From assembly GCF_050003625.1 (NCBI RefSeq), contig NC_134401.1, positions 95,086,852 to 95,150,851 on the forward strand: a stretch of DNA of 64,000 nucleotides. Direction: 5' to 3'. The position numbers and the translations under genes were made by a program. This document shows, in pieces, positions 10,101 to 19,224 of this stretch. The notes under the pieces are model-generated. The model worked only from the letters and a program-made list of their open reading frames with translations. It made no database searches and was not told the DNA's origin. Every line of letters starts with the position of its first letter. The first letter of the stretch is position 1. Source of the stretch: Haematobia irritans. Lineage: Eukaryota; Arthropoda; Insecta; Diptera; Muscidae.

Positions 10101-10708
10101 CGAAAACGGCCATCGACTGCCGCAAATCTCTCAATGAGATGGCTGAGCAGTACAATATTCACCTAATATGGGTGCCTGGCCATAGGAACATACCGGGGAA
10201 CTGCGAAGCGGATGAGTTGGCAAGGCTGGGGACTACCTTACATATTCCAGGGGAACTGGAATTTGTTGGTATGCCCCTAGCTACCTGCAAGCTCATGCTT
10301 CGTGAGAAGGCTGTTAGGATGGCAAATGTTCGATGGGAGAATTGCAAGGGTTGTAACGACACCAAGCAAATATGGCCCCATTTCAACTTAAACCGCACAC
10401 TAGATATGCTAATGTTCTCGAGACGTCAGATATCACTCCTGATATCTGCTATAACGGGTCGCTGCCTGATAGGCGATTTTGCAAAAACTATTGGCGCGAA
10501 GTATAATGACTATTGTATGAGCTGTCATGATGCGGAGGAAAAAGAATCAATTAAACACCTCTTGTGTGAGTGTCCTGCATTTTGTGTAAAGCGCAAGCAA
10601 CTTTTAGGAGCATATAGCTTCAGATTACTGGCGGATCTGGAAAACGTTAACTTAAGCAGTCTGCTAATGTTTTTGGAACAATCTGGTTGGTTCAACAAAG
10701 AAAAATAA
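7118..10708 (+). CDS. LINE ORF2: endonuclease, reverse transcriptase, RNase H
   Basis: 1196 residues from the first in-frame ATG, which lies inside the end of ORF1 (frame +1 relative to it). The APE-type endonuclease comes first: RFLQINLHHC, LIQEPYI, MGCDANAHHSIWG, LDVTLTSP and SDHRYISF supply the expected Asn, Glu, Asp and His residues. Reverse transcriptase follows: DFRPISLSSFLLKTLER, FLDIEGAFNNV (motif A), GTPQGGVLSPLLWN (B), VAYADDVALAV (C, with the DD pair), GLGVNPAKTEL (D) and KYLGVILDRKL. RNase H has DFYTDGSKL, FQAETLAI, IYSDSQPAI and GHRNIPGNCEADELA, i.e. the D-E-D-D set. The C-terminal CMSCHDAEEKESIKHLLCEC is a CCHC-type knuckle. No stop or frameshift. It should nick the target and copy the RNA there. 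It is probably translated by reinitiation or leaky scanning after ORF1. Confidence 0.93.
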   Translation: MVLRFLQINLHHCKAACAALKVLLMKGDIDIVLIQEPYIYKNKICELSTPGFKLLHNTGTDINRACIIAKNELNLFLLPSLSNADTVVASLEIAKCKYWVSSVYMGHDREMPPCAVKTLVEESLKTKTKLIMGCDANAHHSIWGSSDTNARGESLIEFILRTNLVVCNKGDVPTFVTRNRQEVLDVTLTSPELNDKISEWQVLREHSFSDHRYISFRLAVRTAKTIFPPNVRKADWNRYRESFNSMIPEMPETNMSTVQDIEHAVERITKAFNISLKAACPRGKPRGKNRPPWWTTELSNMRKSCRKLFNKAKSTRAPEDWDTYKMNLREYKRELRRSQQNSWDDYCSSIENTSEASRLRKVLPSTNTAPGFIKTSEGNWTTSSEETLEVLLDTHFPGNQTVEPCSGGVTEAQRSFPIEEIVSESRIKWALNSFGPFKSPGPDGITPAELQAVAERVIPWLTVIYKRCVNLAYIPEKWRETKVVFIPKAGKASHSSAKDFRPISLSSFLLKTLERMIDMYLRTSVDSSLLSKRQHAYSKGRSTETALHELVSFIESSLSVKEYTIVAFLDIEGAFNNVHPSSILNGLTTLNVDPGILRLLDELLIKRRISATLGQANIQRYVNRGTPQGGVLSPLLWNVAINNLLVSLEKERIKVVAYADDVALAVRGKFPSTIRDIIQRALGMTEKWAKDNGLGVNPAKTELVMYCKDRKTPTVRPISLGGTENPFGECAKYLGVILDRKLNFRLNIEERARKATVALYSCKKAIGKKWGLKPKIVHWLYTAVVRPIMLYGVVVWWPALQKPTCLDKVQRMASLCISGAFSKTGTDSLNVMLHQLPLDILAKQSAATTAVRSRELSLWSEKMYGHSSVLKIMPDVPNVVDYTLAKPLFDKKFETLIPNSEAWCTQTPGNKRYIDFYTDGSKLNGQVGFGVYSKDLEIRIAKRLPNHCSVFQAETLAIREVANWLRSNVPTNIGINIYSDSQPAIKSLDSVFLNSKTAIDCRKSLNEMAEQYNIHLIWVPGHRNIPGNCEADELARLGTTLHIPGELEFVGMPLATCKLMLREKAVRMANVRWENCKGCNDTKQIWPHFNLNRTLDMLMFSRRQISLLISAITGRCLIGDFAKTIGAKYNDYCMSCHDAEEKESIKHLLCECPAFCVKRKQLLGAYSFRLLADLENVNLSSLLMFLEQSGWFNKEK

Positions 10709-10849
10709 TCAAGAAGGTTCAGCGGTTAAAACTAGAAGTGCCCATATGTAATAGGTACTTTTAGTTAATGTGGTATCACAATGGACTGAATAGTCTAAGT
10801 GAGCCTGAATCTTAATCGGGCTGCCACTTTAACCTAACCTAACCTAACC
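10709..10849 (+). repeat. LINE 3' UTR with (CCTAA)n tail
   Basis: 141 bp ending AATGGACTGAATAGTCTAAG, a TCGGGCTGCCAC block and four CCTAA pentamers, then the target duplication. The same end occurs in the SINE at 2847-3184 and in the second LINE copy at 61957. No AATAAA is needed or seen. The tail probably is the primer/template end for target-primed reverse transcription. Confidence 0.85.
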
Positions 10850-10980
10850 TTGCTTCTCCGCCAATTTTGCACCACTTCTAGACCCAAAAAGAACAGTTTC
10901 AAATTCTGGGGGGGGGCTAAAATTTTTCTGGGGGGTCTAAGCCCCCTCCCCAGAGGCCTTCCTACGCTTATGACAATATG

Positions 10981-12311
10981 TCTTTCTGATTTCGACAAAA
11001 ATGGTCAAAATACCAACATTTTCCTTGTAAAATCGCGACTGCTTAGTCGAAAAGTTGTCAAAATGACTCCAATTTTCTTAAATTCTAATACCTATATATC
11101 GAGCGATAAATCATAAATAAACTTTTTCGAAGTTTCCTTAAAATTGCTTCAGATTTAAACGTTTCCCATATTTTTTTTACTAACATTTTGTTCCACCCTA
11201 GTGCATTAGCCGACTTAAATTTTGAGTCTCTAGATTTTGTTGAAGTCTATCAAATTCTGTCCAGATTGAGTGATATTTAAATGTATGTATTTGGGACAAA
11301 CCTTTATATATAGCCCCAACACATTTGATATGGTACACCGAAAGAATTTTCTTCGTAAAAAGAACGAAAAATTTCGTTAAAAGTACGAAATTTGTCATTG
11401 TTTTACAACTAAAGAAACTTTTCATAAAAAGTACGAAATATTTCGTACTTTTTACGAAGAAAAGTTCTTCCAAAATTTTCGTAGTTTGTAAGAAAAAAAA
11501 ACTCGTACTTTTTATGAAGAATGTTCGTACTTTTTATGAAAAATCATCGTACTTTTTATGAAACAATTTCGTTCTTTTTATGAAAATGTTTCGTACTTTT
11601 TATGAAAAATTTTCGTAGATTTTATGAAAAATGTTCGTACTTTTTATGAAAAATTTTCGTACTTTTTTCTGAAAAATGTTCGAACTTTTAGAAAAAAATT
11701 TATAGTCGAAAGTGCATTTGGTTGTAGTTGCAAGTGTGAAAAATGACATCACTACTTTACATCTTAAGTTTTTGAATAATTTTTAGTTTTATTGCTTCAC
11801 TTTTATTCATAGCGCGCTATCACCCAAATGAGAAGTAGCATTGACTTGCATAACAAATAGAATAAAGGAATACACTCAAGCACATTATAAAAGACAATTT
11901 AATGCCGCGAACGGAAATTTTACATTTTCAATGAAACTTCTTCGTTATTTCAAAGAAAATGTTTCGTACTTTTTATTAGGAAATTTTAACGCAGAATGTT
12001 TCGTAAAATATTAGTAAAAACTTCTTCACAAAATTCATGAAATATGAAGAAAGTTTCGTTAAAAGTACGAACTTTGTACGAAGAAAAGTTAATGTAGAAT
12101 GTTTCGTATATTCGTAAAATGTTCTTCGTAAAATTTACGAAAATGAATGAAAATTTCGTTATTTTAATGAAGAATTCAGGAAGAATAGTTAATGAAGAAT
12201 TCTTCGTAAAATTAACGAAGAAAATTCTTTCGGTGTATCGAAAATTTAGATCTACAAAGTGGTGCAGGGTATTATATAGTCGGCCCCACCCGACTTTAGA
12301 CATTCCTTACT
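10981..12311 (+). repeat. DINE-1-like family B, distal half
   Basis: Runs from 'tctttctgatttcgacaaaa' to the hairpin 'agtcggccccacccgacttt' and the terminal CTTACTTGTTT, interrupted by the MITE at 11336-12235. The uninterrupted form at 53120-53345 plus 55745-55972 shows that the solo LTR, hAT and LINE at 4655-10972 all entered one family B copy, whose left part is 'gctcccatatat' at 4641. Confidence 0.75.
11336..12235. mobile_element. 900-bp TA-flanked foldback MITE
   Basis: Inverted ends CACCGAAAGAATTTTCTTCG within TA (11334-11335 and 12236-12237). The empty site 'gatatggtatcgaaaattt' is seen at 34502 and 55886. The interior is largely repeats of 'tcgtactttttatgaaaaa' (11440-11700) and of 'cgtaaaa..tacgaa', so it can fold on itself. 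It encodes no protein I can support. The 2-bp TA site suggests mobilisation by a Tc1/mariner transposase. Confidence 0.8.
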
Positions 12312-12391
12312 TGTTTAATATGTTAATTGTGTTGGAATACACATATTTGTATATTATTTGAATTTACACCCCAAATATTAATTGATATACA

Positions 12392-14011
12392 AACAAGTAA
12401 GAAAAGTCTAAAGTCGGGCGGGGCCGACTATATTATACCCTTCACCACTGTGTAAACCAAAAATTTTTTTACCATCTCAAATCTATCAAATTTTTTGATA
12501 AATACATAAAGGTCTAAATTGGAATACACATGTATTTCTCTAACACATTCTCTACAATTAAAATTTGAATTTATTTTAGTTCATGGAATTATTATGTTTG
12601 GAGAAAGTTTTTTTACTCTAATAGTTGTTTGCGTACGTTAGTTAAATGAACTAAAAAAATATACACAAACTAAGCATAAAGATTTACTAAATTCGTATTT
12701 CTCATAAAATAGTTCATTATTTCTTTAAATTTGTAAATTTTACTAAAAATGCGTCCATCTTGAACTTCGTGTGTCACTAAAGACATTCTTGCAATTTTGA
12801 ACTACAATTTTTTTCTTTAAACTACAAAATTTTCTTTAACGAGAGAAAAAAATTAATTATGCCTAATAAATTTTCTTGACTTTGTCGAAAAATATTTACT
12901 TATTTTTGTGATATAGGCGTGATGCCAGCGTTTATAATACTGTTTAGTTAAAATTTTCTAAAAATATTCAACATTTTCTAAAAATATTCAAAATTTTCCA
13001 AAATAACCAAATGTTTTCTTCCAGGTGGGTTCACTGTTTTTTCAGTGTGGCATTACAGTGTGTAGGATTTGACTACAATATGGGAGATCATCACAGAATT
13101 TTGTATAAAATTAGGGTATTTTCGCCATATTTGCCTAAACCGGAGGATCAAATTCGACACACCTGAATAGAATGTCAAATCTATTCTCTGAGTAAAATAT
13201 CAAGTAAATTGGAATAAAATCCCATTGAAAATGGATATAACAATGAAATATTCCACCATATTTCCCTAAATCAGGCGTTCATACATATGCGAGCTATGCC
13301 TAAAAATATTAACAAATTTGAACCAAATTTGACACATATTGCTAAAATGTTAATTCTACTCTCAGTGCAAAATTGCATGTAAATCGGAATGAAATTTTGT
13401 CCTCCGCTGGTCATATGAATCTATATCGGCATGTGATATATATAGGAGATATATCTAAATCTGAACCGATTTCAGCCTAATTGATCATACTTGACGATAC
13501 TATTAGTTAAGAGTACAACTGACCAAAATTTGAAGAAAATTACGATGAAACTCTGGCCTCTGCATATCAGACGAAAGATATTTATGGGAGCTATATCTAA
13601 TTCTGCACCGATTTCAACCAAATTTGGCATAATTTACGATACTATCAGCAAATCAATATAAAATTGTGGTCTCTGGGCCACATTTGTCGAATTCGGGCGA
13701 TACATATATATGGGAGCTAAATCAAAATTTGATCCGATTTCGGATGCAAGATCGTTCGCCCTTGTGCCCAAAAAAAAAAACACTCTGTACCAAATTTCAT
13801 CAAAATCGGTTAATAATTGCGACCGGAATCCTGCAAACAACAAATACACGGACAGACACATGGAGGGACACCAAGTGCTAGATCGACTTAGGAGGTGATT
13901 CTTAGTCGATGGGTATATATTTTATGGGCTCTAAAATCAATATTTATGGTAGGCCCATTTTTTTGGCAAATCAAAATTATTATACCCTGGCCACTATGTG
14001 GTTTAGGGTAT
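12392..14011 (-). repeat. DINE-1-like family C, near full length
   Basis: Starts AACAAGTAAG and the hairpin GTCGGGCGGGGCCGAC, then an AT-rich stretch of about 600 bp, two or three ~110 bp modules ('atgggagctatatctaa..tgaaccgatttca'), a GGACAGACAC microsatellite remnant, the block with 'ctagatcgacttaggaggtg', and the palindrome 'tataccctggccactatgtg'. No coding potential. Confidence 0.7.
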
Positions 14012-15398
14012 ACAATTATTATTAAAATCTTAGAATGAACTATGAAATGAAGTCAACATTAGCGTTGAGAATTTCAACAAGTATATATGGCCGTAAGTTC
14101 GGCTAGGCCGAATCTTATGTACACTCCATCATGGATAGCGTAGAAACTTCTACGAAAGACTGTCATCCACAATCGAATTATTTGGGTTGTGGTATCTTTA
14201 ATCGTTTTCTAAATTGTGAGTTGGTCCATACGTGGTATATATTAGACAAAAAAGGTATGTGTAGGTAAGTCTACAAATAATTACGAATCGATATGGACTT
14301 TTGCACGGTACGTAGGGAGCCAGAATTGAAATATGGGGGCTATATACAATTATGAACTTGATATGGACCAATTTTTGGGCGATTGGGGATCGATTTATCT
14401 GAGGGCTATATATAACTATAGACCGATATGGATCTAGTTAGGCATGGTTGTTAACGGCCATATACTAGCACAATGTACCAAGAGGCTCCAAAACCAAATC
14501 TCGGGATCGGTTTATATGGGGGCTATATATGATTATGGACTGACCACTTTTGGCATGGTTGTTAAATATCATATACTACCACCACGTACCAAATTTCAAC
14601 CAGATCGGATGAATTTTGCTTCTCCAAAAGGCACCGGAGGTCAAATCTGGGGATCAGTTTATATGGGGGTTATATATAATTATGGACTGATATGAACCAA
14701 TTCCTGCATTGTTGTTGGATACCATATACTAACAGCACGTCACGAGGTCAAATCTGGGGATCGGTTTACATGGGGGGCTATATATAATTATGTACCGATG
14801 TGGGCCAATTTTTGCATGGTCACTAGAGACCATATACTAACACCATGTACCAAATTTCAGCTGGATCGGATGACATTTGTTTCTCTTAGAGGCTCCGAAA
14901 GCCAAATCGGGGGATCGGTTTAAATGGGGGCTATATATAATTATGGACCGATGTGGACCAATTTGTGGATGGGTGTTTGGGGCCATATATTAACACCACG
15001 TACCAAATATCAACTGAATCAGATGAATTTTGGTCTTCCAAAAGGCACCGGAGGTCAAATCTTGGGATCGGTTTATATGAGGGCTATATATAATTATGGA
15101 CTGATATGAACCAATTCCTGCATGGTTGTTGGATACCATATACTCACATCACATAGCAAATTTCAACCGAATCGGATGAATTTTGCTCTTCCAAGGAGCT
15201 CCGGAGGTCAAATCTGGGCATCGGTTTATATGAGGGCTATATATAATTATGGACCGATTTCGACCAATTTTTGCATGGGTGTTTGAGGACATATATTAAC
15301 ACCATGTACCAAATTTCAGCCGGATCGGATGAAATTTTCTTCTCTTAGAGGCTCCGCAAGCCAAATCTGGGGATCGGTTTATATGGGGGCTATATATA

Positions 15399-16695
15399 AC
15401 AGGTTGGCTGATAAGTCCCCGGTCTGACACATAGATGGCGTCGCTAGTATTAAATGCATATTATTTTTATATAGTACCAACCTTCAAATGATTCGTGTCA
15501 AAATTTTACGTCTGTAAGTCAATTAGTTTGTGAGATAGAGCGTTTTTTATGAAGCAACTTTTGTTATTGTGAAAAAAATGGAAAAAGGAATTTCGTGTTT
15601 TTATAAAATACTGTTTTCTGAAGGGAAAAAATACGATGGAAGCAAAAACTTGGCTTGATAAGAGTTTCCGGACTCTGCCCCAGGGAAATCAACGATAATT
15701 GATTGGTATGCAAAATTCAAGCGTGGTGAAATGAGCACGGAGGACGGTGAACGCAGTGGACGCCCGAAAGAGGTGGTTACCGACGAAAACATCAAAAAAA
15801 TCCACAAAATGATTTTGAATGACCGTAAAATGAAGTTGATCGAGATAGCAGAGGTCTGGTCTTAAAGGTATCAAAGGAACGTGTTGGTCATATCATTCAT
15901 CAATATTTGGATATGCGGAAGCTCTGTGCAAAATGGGTGCCGCGCGAGCTCACATTTGACCAAAAACAACAACGTGTTGATGATTCTGAGCGGTGTTTGC
16001 AGCTGTTAACTCGTAATAAACCCGAGTTTTTCCGTCGATATGGGACAATGGATGAAACATGGCTCCATCACTACACTCCTGAGTCCAATCGATAGTCGGC
16101 TGAGTGGACAGCGACCGGTGAACCGTCTCCGAAGCGTGGAAAGACTCAAAAGTCCGCTGGCAAAGTAATGGCCTCTGTTTTTTGGGATGCGCATGGAATA
16201 ATTTTTATCGATTATCTTGAGAAGGGAAAAACCATAAACAGTGACTATTATATGGCGTTATTGGAGCGTTTGAAGGTCGAAATCGCGGCAAAACGGCCCC
16301 ATATGAGGAAGAAAAAAGTGTTGTTTCACCAAGACAACGCACCGTGCCACAAGTCAATTGAGAACGATGGCAAAAATTCATGAATTGGACTTCGAATTGC
16401 TTCCCCACCCACCGTACTCTCCAGATCTGGCCCCCAGCGGCTTTTTCTTGTTCTCAGACCTCATAAGGATGCTCGCAGGGAAAAAATTTTGCTGCAATGA
16501 ATAGGTGATCGCCGAAACTGAGGCCTATTTTGAGGCAAAACCGAAGGAGTACTACCAAAATGGTATCAAAAAATTGGAAGGTCGTTATAATCGTTGCATC
16601 GCTCTTGAAGGGAACTATGTTGAATAATAAAAACGAATTTTGACAAAAAAAAGGAGTTTTTCTTTGTTAGACCGTGGACTTATCAGCCAACCTGT
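15399..16695 (+). mobile_element. Himar1-like mariner, copy 1
   Basis: 1297 bp with inverted ends ACAGGTTGGCTGATAAGTCC flanked by TA (15397-15398, 16696-16697); the empty site is the family A module 'ctatatataattatgg'. End sequence, size and transposase are those of the irritans subfamily, closest by recall to Himar1. Full length but with a disabled gene. Confidence 0.93.
15578..16627 (+). pseudogene. Mariner transposase, Himar1-like, frameshifted
   Basis: The frame starts at MEKGISCFYKIL and ends at the usual GNYVE-stop, about 348 codons if intact. Recognisable parts include WYAKFKRGEMSTEDGERSG and KLCAKWVPRELTFDQKQQ in the DNA-binding half, TMDETWLHHYTPESNR (first Asp), FHQDNAPCHKS (second Asp) and YSPDLAPS (start of the third-Asp motif of DD34D). 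Breaks: a 1-base loss after WLDK near 15660, a short insertion near 15855, a TAG after TPESNR at 16093-16095, a 1-base gain near 16362, and an in-frame TAG near 16501. No active enzyme is possible from this copy. Confidence 0.9.
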
Positions 16696-17415
16696 TAATT
16701 ATGCACCGATGTGGACCAATTTTTTCATGGTTGTTAAAGACCATATACTAACACCATGTACCAAATTTCAGCTGGATCGGATGAAATTTGCTTCTCTCCA
16801 AAAGCCAAATCGGGGAATCGGTTTATATGGGGGCTATATATAATTATGGACCGATGTGGACCAATTTGTGCATGGTTGTTGGAGACCATATGCTAACACC
16901 ATGTACCAAATTTCAGCCGGATCGGATGAAATTTGCTTCTCTTAGAGGCTCCGAAAGCCAAATCGGGGAATCGGTTTATATGGGGGCTATATATAATTAT
17001 GGACCGATGTGGACCAATTTTTTCATGGTTGTTAAAGACCATATACTAACACCATGTACCATATTTCAGCCGGATGGGATGAAATTTGCTTCTCTTAGAG
17101 GGTCTGCAAGCCCAATTTCGGGGTCCGTTTATATGGGGGCTATACGTAAAAGTGGACCGATATGGCCCATTTGCAATACCTTCTGACCTACATCAATAAC
17201 AACTACTTGTGCTAAGTTTCAAGTCGATAGCTTCTTTCGTTCGGAAGTTAGCGTGATTCGAACAGACGGACGGACGGACGGACATACTTAGATCGACTCA
17301 GAATTTCACCACGACCCAGAATATATATACTTTATGGGGTTTTAGAGCAATATTTCGATGTGTTACAAACGGAATGACAAAGTTAATATACCCCCATCCT
17401 ATGGTGGAGGGTATA

Positions 17416-19224
17416 AAAACGTATATAAAGTATAACCCGCTATAAAAGGCAGCACAATCATATGTCAGCTTTTGTAGGAAACTGTAATATCAGTTTGTCG
17501 AAGTTAGATCTAAAGTAATCTAACAATACTGCTGCTTCTAAATGATCAAAAATTAGTGATTTAAAGTGACAATTGCTTGGAGTATCTCGTCATTTTACCT
17601 ACACAGAAAAAAATTTCACGAAAATTTTTCCAATTAAAATCTTAATTGAGTTTTAAAAAATATTCAATTAAAAACTTAATTGATTCAACAAATTTTTTAA
17701 TTGAAATAAAAATCAATCACACAAATTAATAGTACCAATTAAATATTTAATTGGATCAATTAATTTTTTAATTGACTGCCAATTAATTTTTTAATTGATA
17801 CTATCATTTCTGTGATTGAAGACATTTCAATTAAAAAATTAATTGGATCAATTAATTTCGTGATTGAATCAGAAAAAAATTTTTTTGTGTGTACTACAGA
17901 AAATTTTCATTCATGCAATTGCATACTTTTAGGCGCTCCGATTATCCGCTTAAAAGCTTTTTCATAAGTGACAACAAAAATGACACATATACTTGATTGC
18001 ATCCGTAATCATAATGCGATTTGTGTTCAAATTTTATAAAAATAGTACAAATAAAATAAATACCAGCCACAAAAATATAAAAAGTATGACACTTGTAGGC
18101 AAAGGAGGTGCGAGGTAGCACGAAAAATGGGGTACATTTTGAATAAACGATTAATTTGGTGGCCGTATTTACTTGGCCTACAAAAATCAAAACTGAGTTT
18201 GCTTTCTCCAATTGCTATTAACGTACAAGCTAACTATAACAGATACTACAAAGTAGAATAATATTTTCTTAAGTAAAACAAATCAAACGAAAGATACAAA
18301 ATTTTTAAAAAAGTATTAGCCTATATTTTTTAAGCGTTTTGTTATCGTAAATCAAAAGCTTTATTATGTCAGTTCATTTAAAAAAATTGTTTTCCGAAAA
18401 AATGTATTACTCTGCTTTAAAGAAAAATTGCCTTAGTTCGTGTCCTAAATTTAATGGAAACACTTTGAAAGCAACGATTATAAACCCTCTCTTAATTAAA
18501 AATTATTTATTTTAAAGAAATTCGAGCAAATCTAAACTGATTCAAATATTTGCTGTTATTTCCTAAATTTCTTGCATTACATATCAGCCACTCTGCATGT
18601 GTAGCTGTGAAGAAACACTGGTATTTAATAGCGTTATCAATTCAAAGTTTTCCAAGGTCTTGGTTTCTAATTTAGAAAAAGCCTATAACAAAGCAAATTC
18701 GAAAAAAACACCAAATAAGTTTTAGATAACCCTTTCAAAAACAAAAACCTTTATGGAAATGCGAAACATATCATAATGTATGATTGTATTGTCTTTTCTT
18801 TATTTCATAATTTTGCAAAAAAAAATGGTATAGCTGATTGTTGTAAAGAATAGATATGTTGACATAAGAAAGATTTAATTGCAATAAGGTAGTCCAAAAC
18901 CGACACCGGTTAACCTGATTCAATTATACAAACCGAAACCGGATTGTGAAAAATTTGGCATTTTCGGTTAATTACCGGTGTTTTATAATCGTTTAACCGG
19001 TTTTCGTTATTTCAATGAAATTACTATCTACTGTGTCCTATATTTCTTCCAAAAATCTAACTTTTGTATAGGGATATTGGAATTCCGATTTGTTGTAAAG
19101 TTCTTTCTTCGAGAGCAAATAAACCAGACGAATTTACAAGAAGCGTTGTGACTTTTAACTCAATTCTTTTTTAATTGTTTCTAAAGAAAGATTCGTTCTT
19201 CAGAAAAGAATTTTTTTATATATA
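17416..19224. other. Gene-free stretch with one MITE
   Basis: No exon or repeat family that I recognise apart from the MITE at 17602-17891. A weak promoter-like TATAAAAGG sits at 17444-17452 with initiator-like GTCAGCT about 20 bp later. At 18900-19010 there are imperfectly inverted ACCGGTTAACC / GGTTAATTACCGGT words that may be ends of a decayed element. Confidence 0.4.
17602..17891. mobile_element. TA-flanked MITE rich in AATTAA words
   Basis: 290 bp, inverted ends CACAGAAAAAAATTT and (reverse complement of the right end) CACACAAAAAAATTT, flanked by TA (17600-17601, 17892-17893). The interior is a palindromic mix of 'aattaaaaaattaattgga'. Similar sequence occurs at about 47350-47515. Confidence 0.7.

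Larger units (their letters stand above)
5915..10849 (+). mobile_element. Intact non-LTR retrotransposon (I/LOA-like, with RNase H)
   Basis: 4935 bp between perfect 12-bp duplications TTGCTTCTCCGC (5903-5914 and 10850-10861). It has a 20-nt 5' leader, ORF1, an overlapping ORF2, a 141-bp 3' UTR and a (CCTAA)4 tail instead of poly(A). Both frames are open and the endonuclease, reverse transcriptase, RNase H and C-terminal Cys/His motifs are all present, so this copy may be able to move. Having RNase H excludes the Jockey and CR1 clades and points to the I/LOA/Ingi group. ORF1 has no visible CCHC knuckles, which fits LOA better than I. A second copy lies at 61957-64000. Confidence 0.92.
5274..10972. 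mobile_element. hAT-like MITE (752 bp) carrying a nested LINE
   Basis: Ends CATTAGCGTAG and CTACGCTTATG are inverted, and the ~60 bp behind them match in inverted orientation (GGGGGGCT..TAG..CCCCCC..AAAATTT). An exact 8-bp duplication ACAATATG flanks it (5266-5273 and 10973-10980). Removing the LINE and one copy of its target duplication leaves 752 bp with no transposase. Eight-bp duplications and short C/A-starting inverted ends are typical of hAT elements. Its target spans the right edge of the solo LTR, so it came after the LTR. Confidence 0.88.
14077..17415 (-). repeat. DINE-1-like family A, full copy
   Basis: Begins 'caagtatatatggccgtaag' with hairpin TTCGGCTAGGCCGAA and ends in the (GGAC)n microsatellite, the TATATATAC block and 'atggtggagggtata'. 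About eight ~120-bp modules with 'atgggggctatatataatta' and 'catatactaacaccatgtac' lie between. The Himar1-like element at 15399-16695 is inserted at a TA inside one module. Confidence 0.8.

Noticed and set aside
14444..15109. Open frames reading MGAIYNYGPMWTNF.. repeated peptide
   Set aside because: The same peptide appears wherever family A modules occur, in both orientations and with frequent breaks. A period near 120 bp keeps one frame open by accident; no start context or conserved domain.
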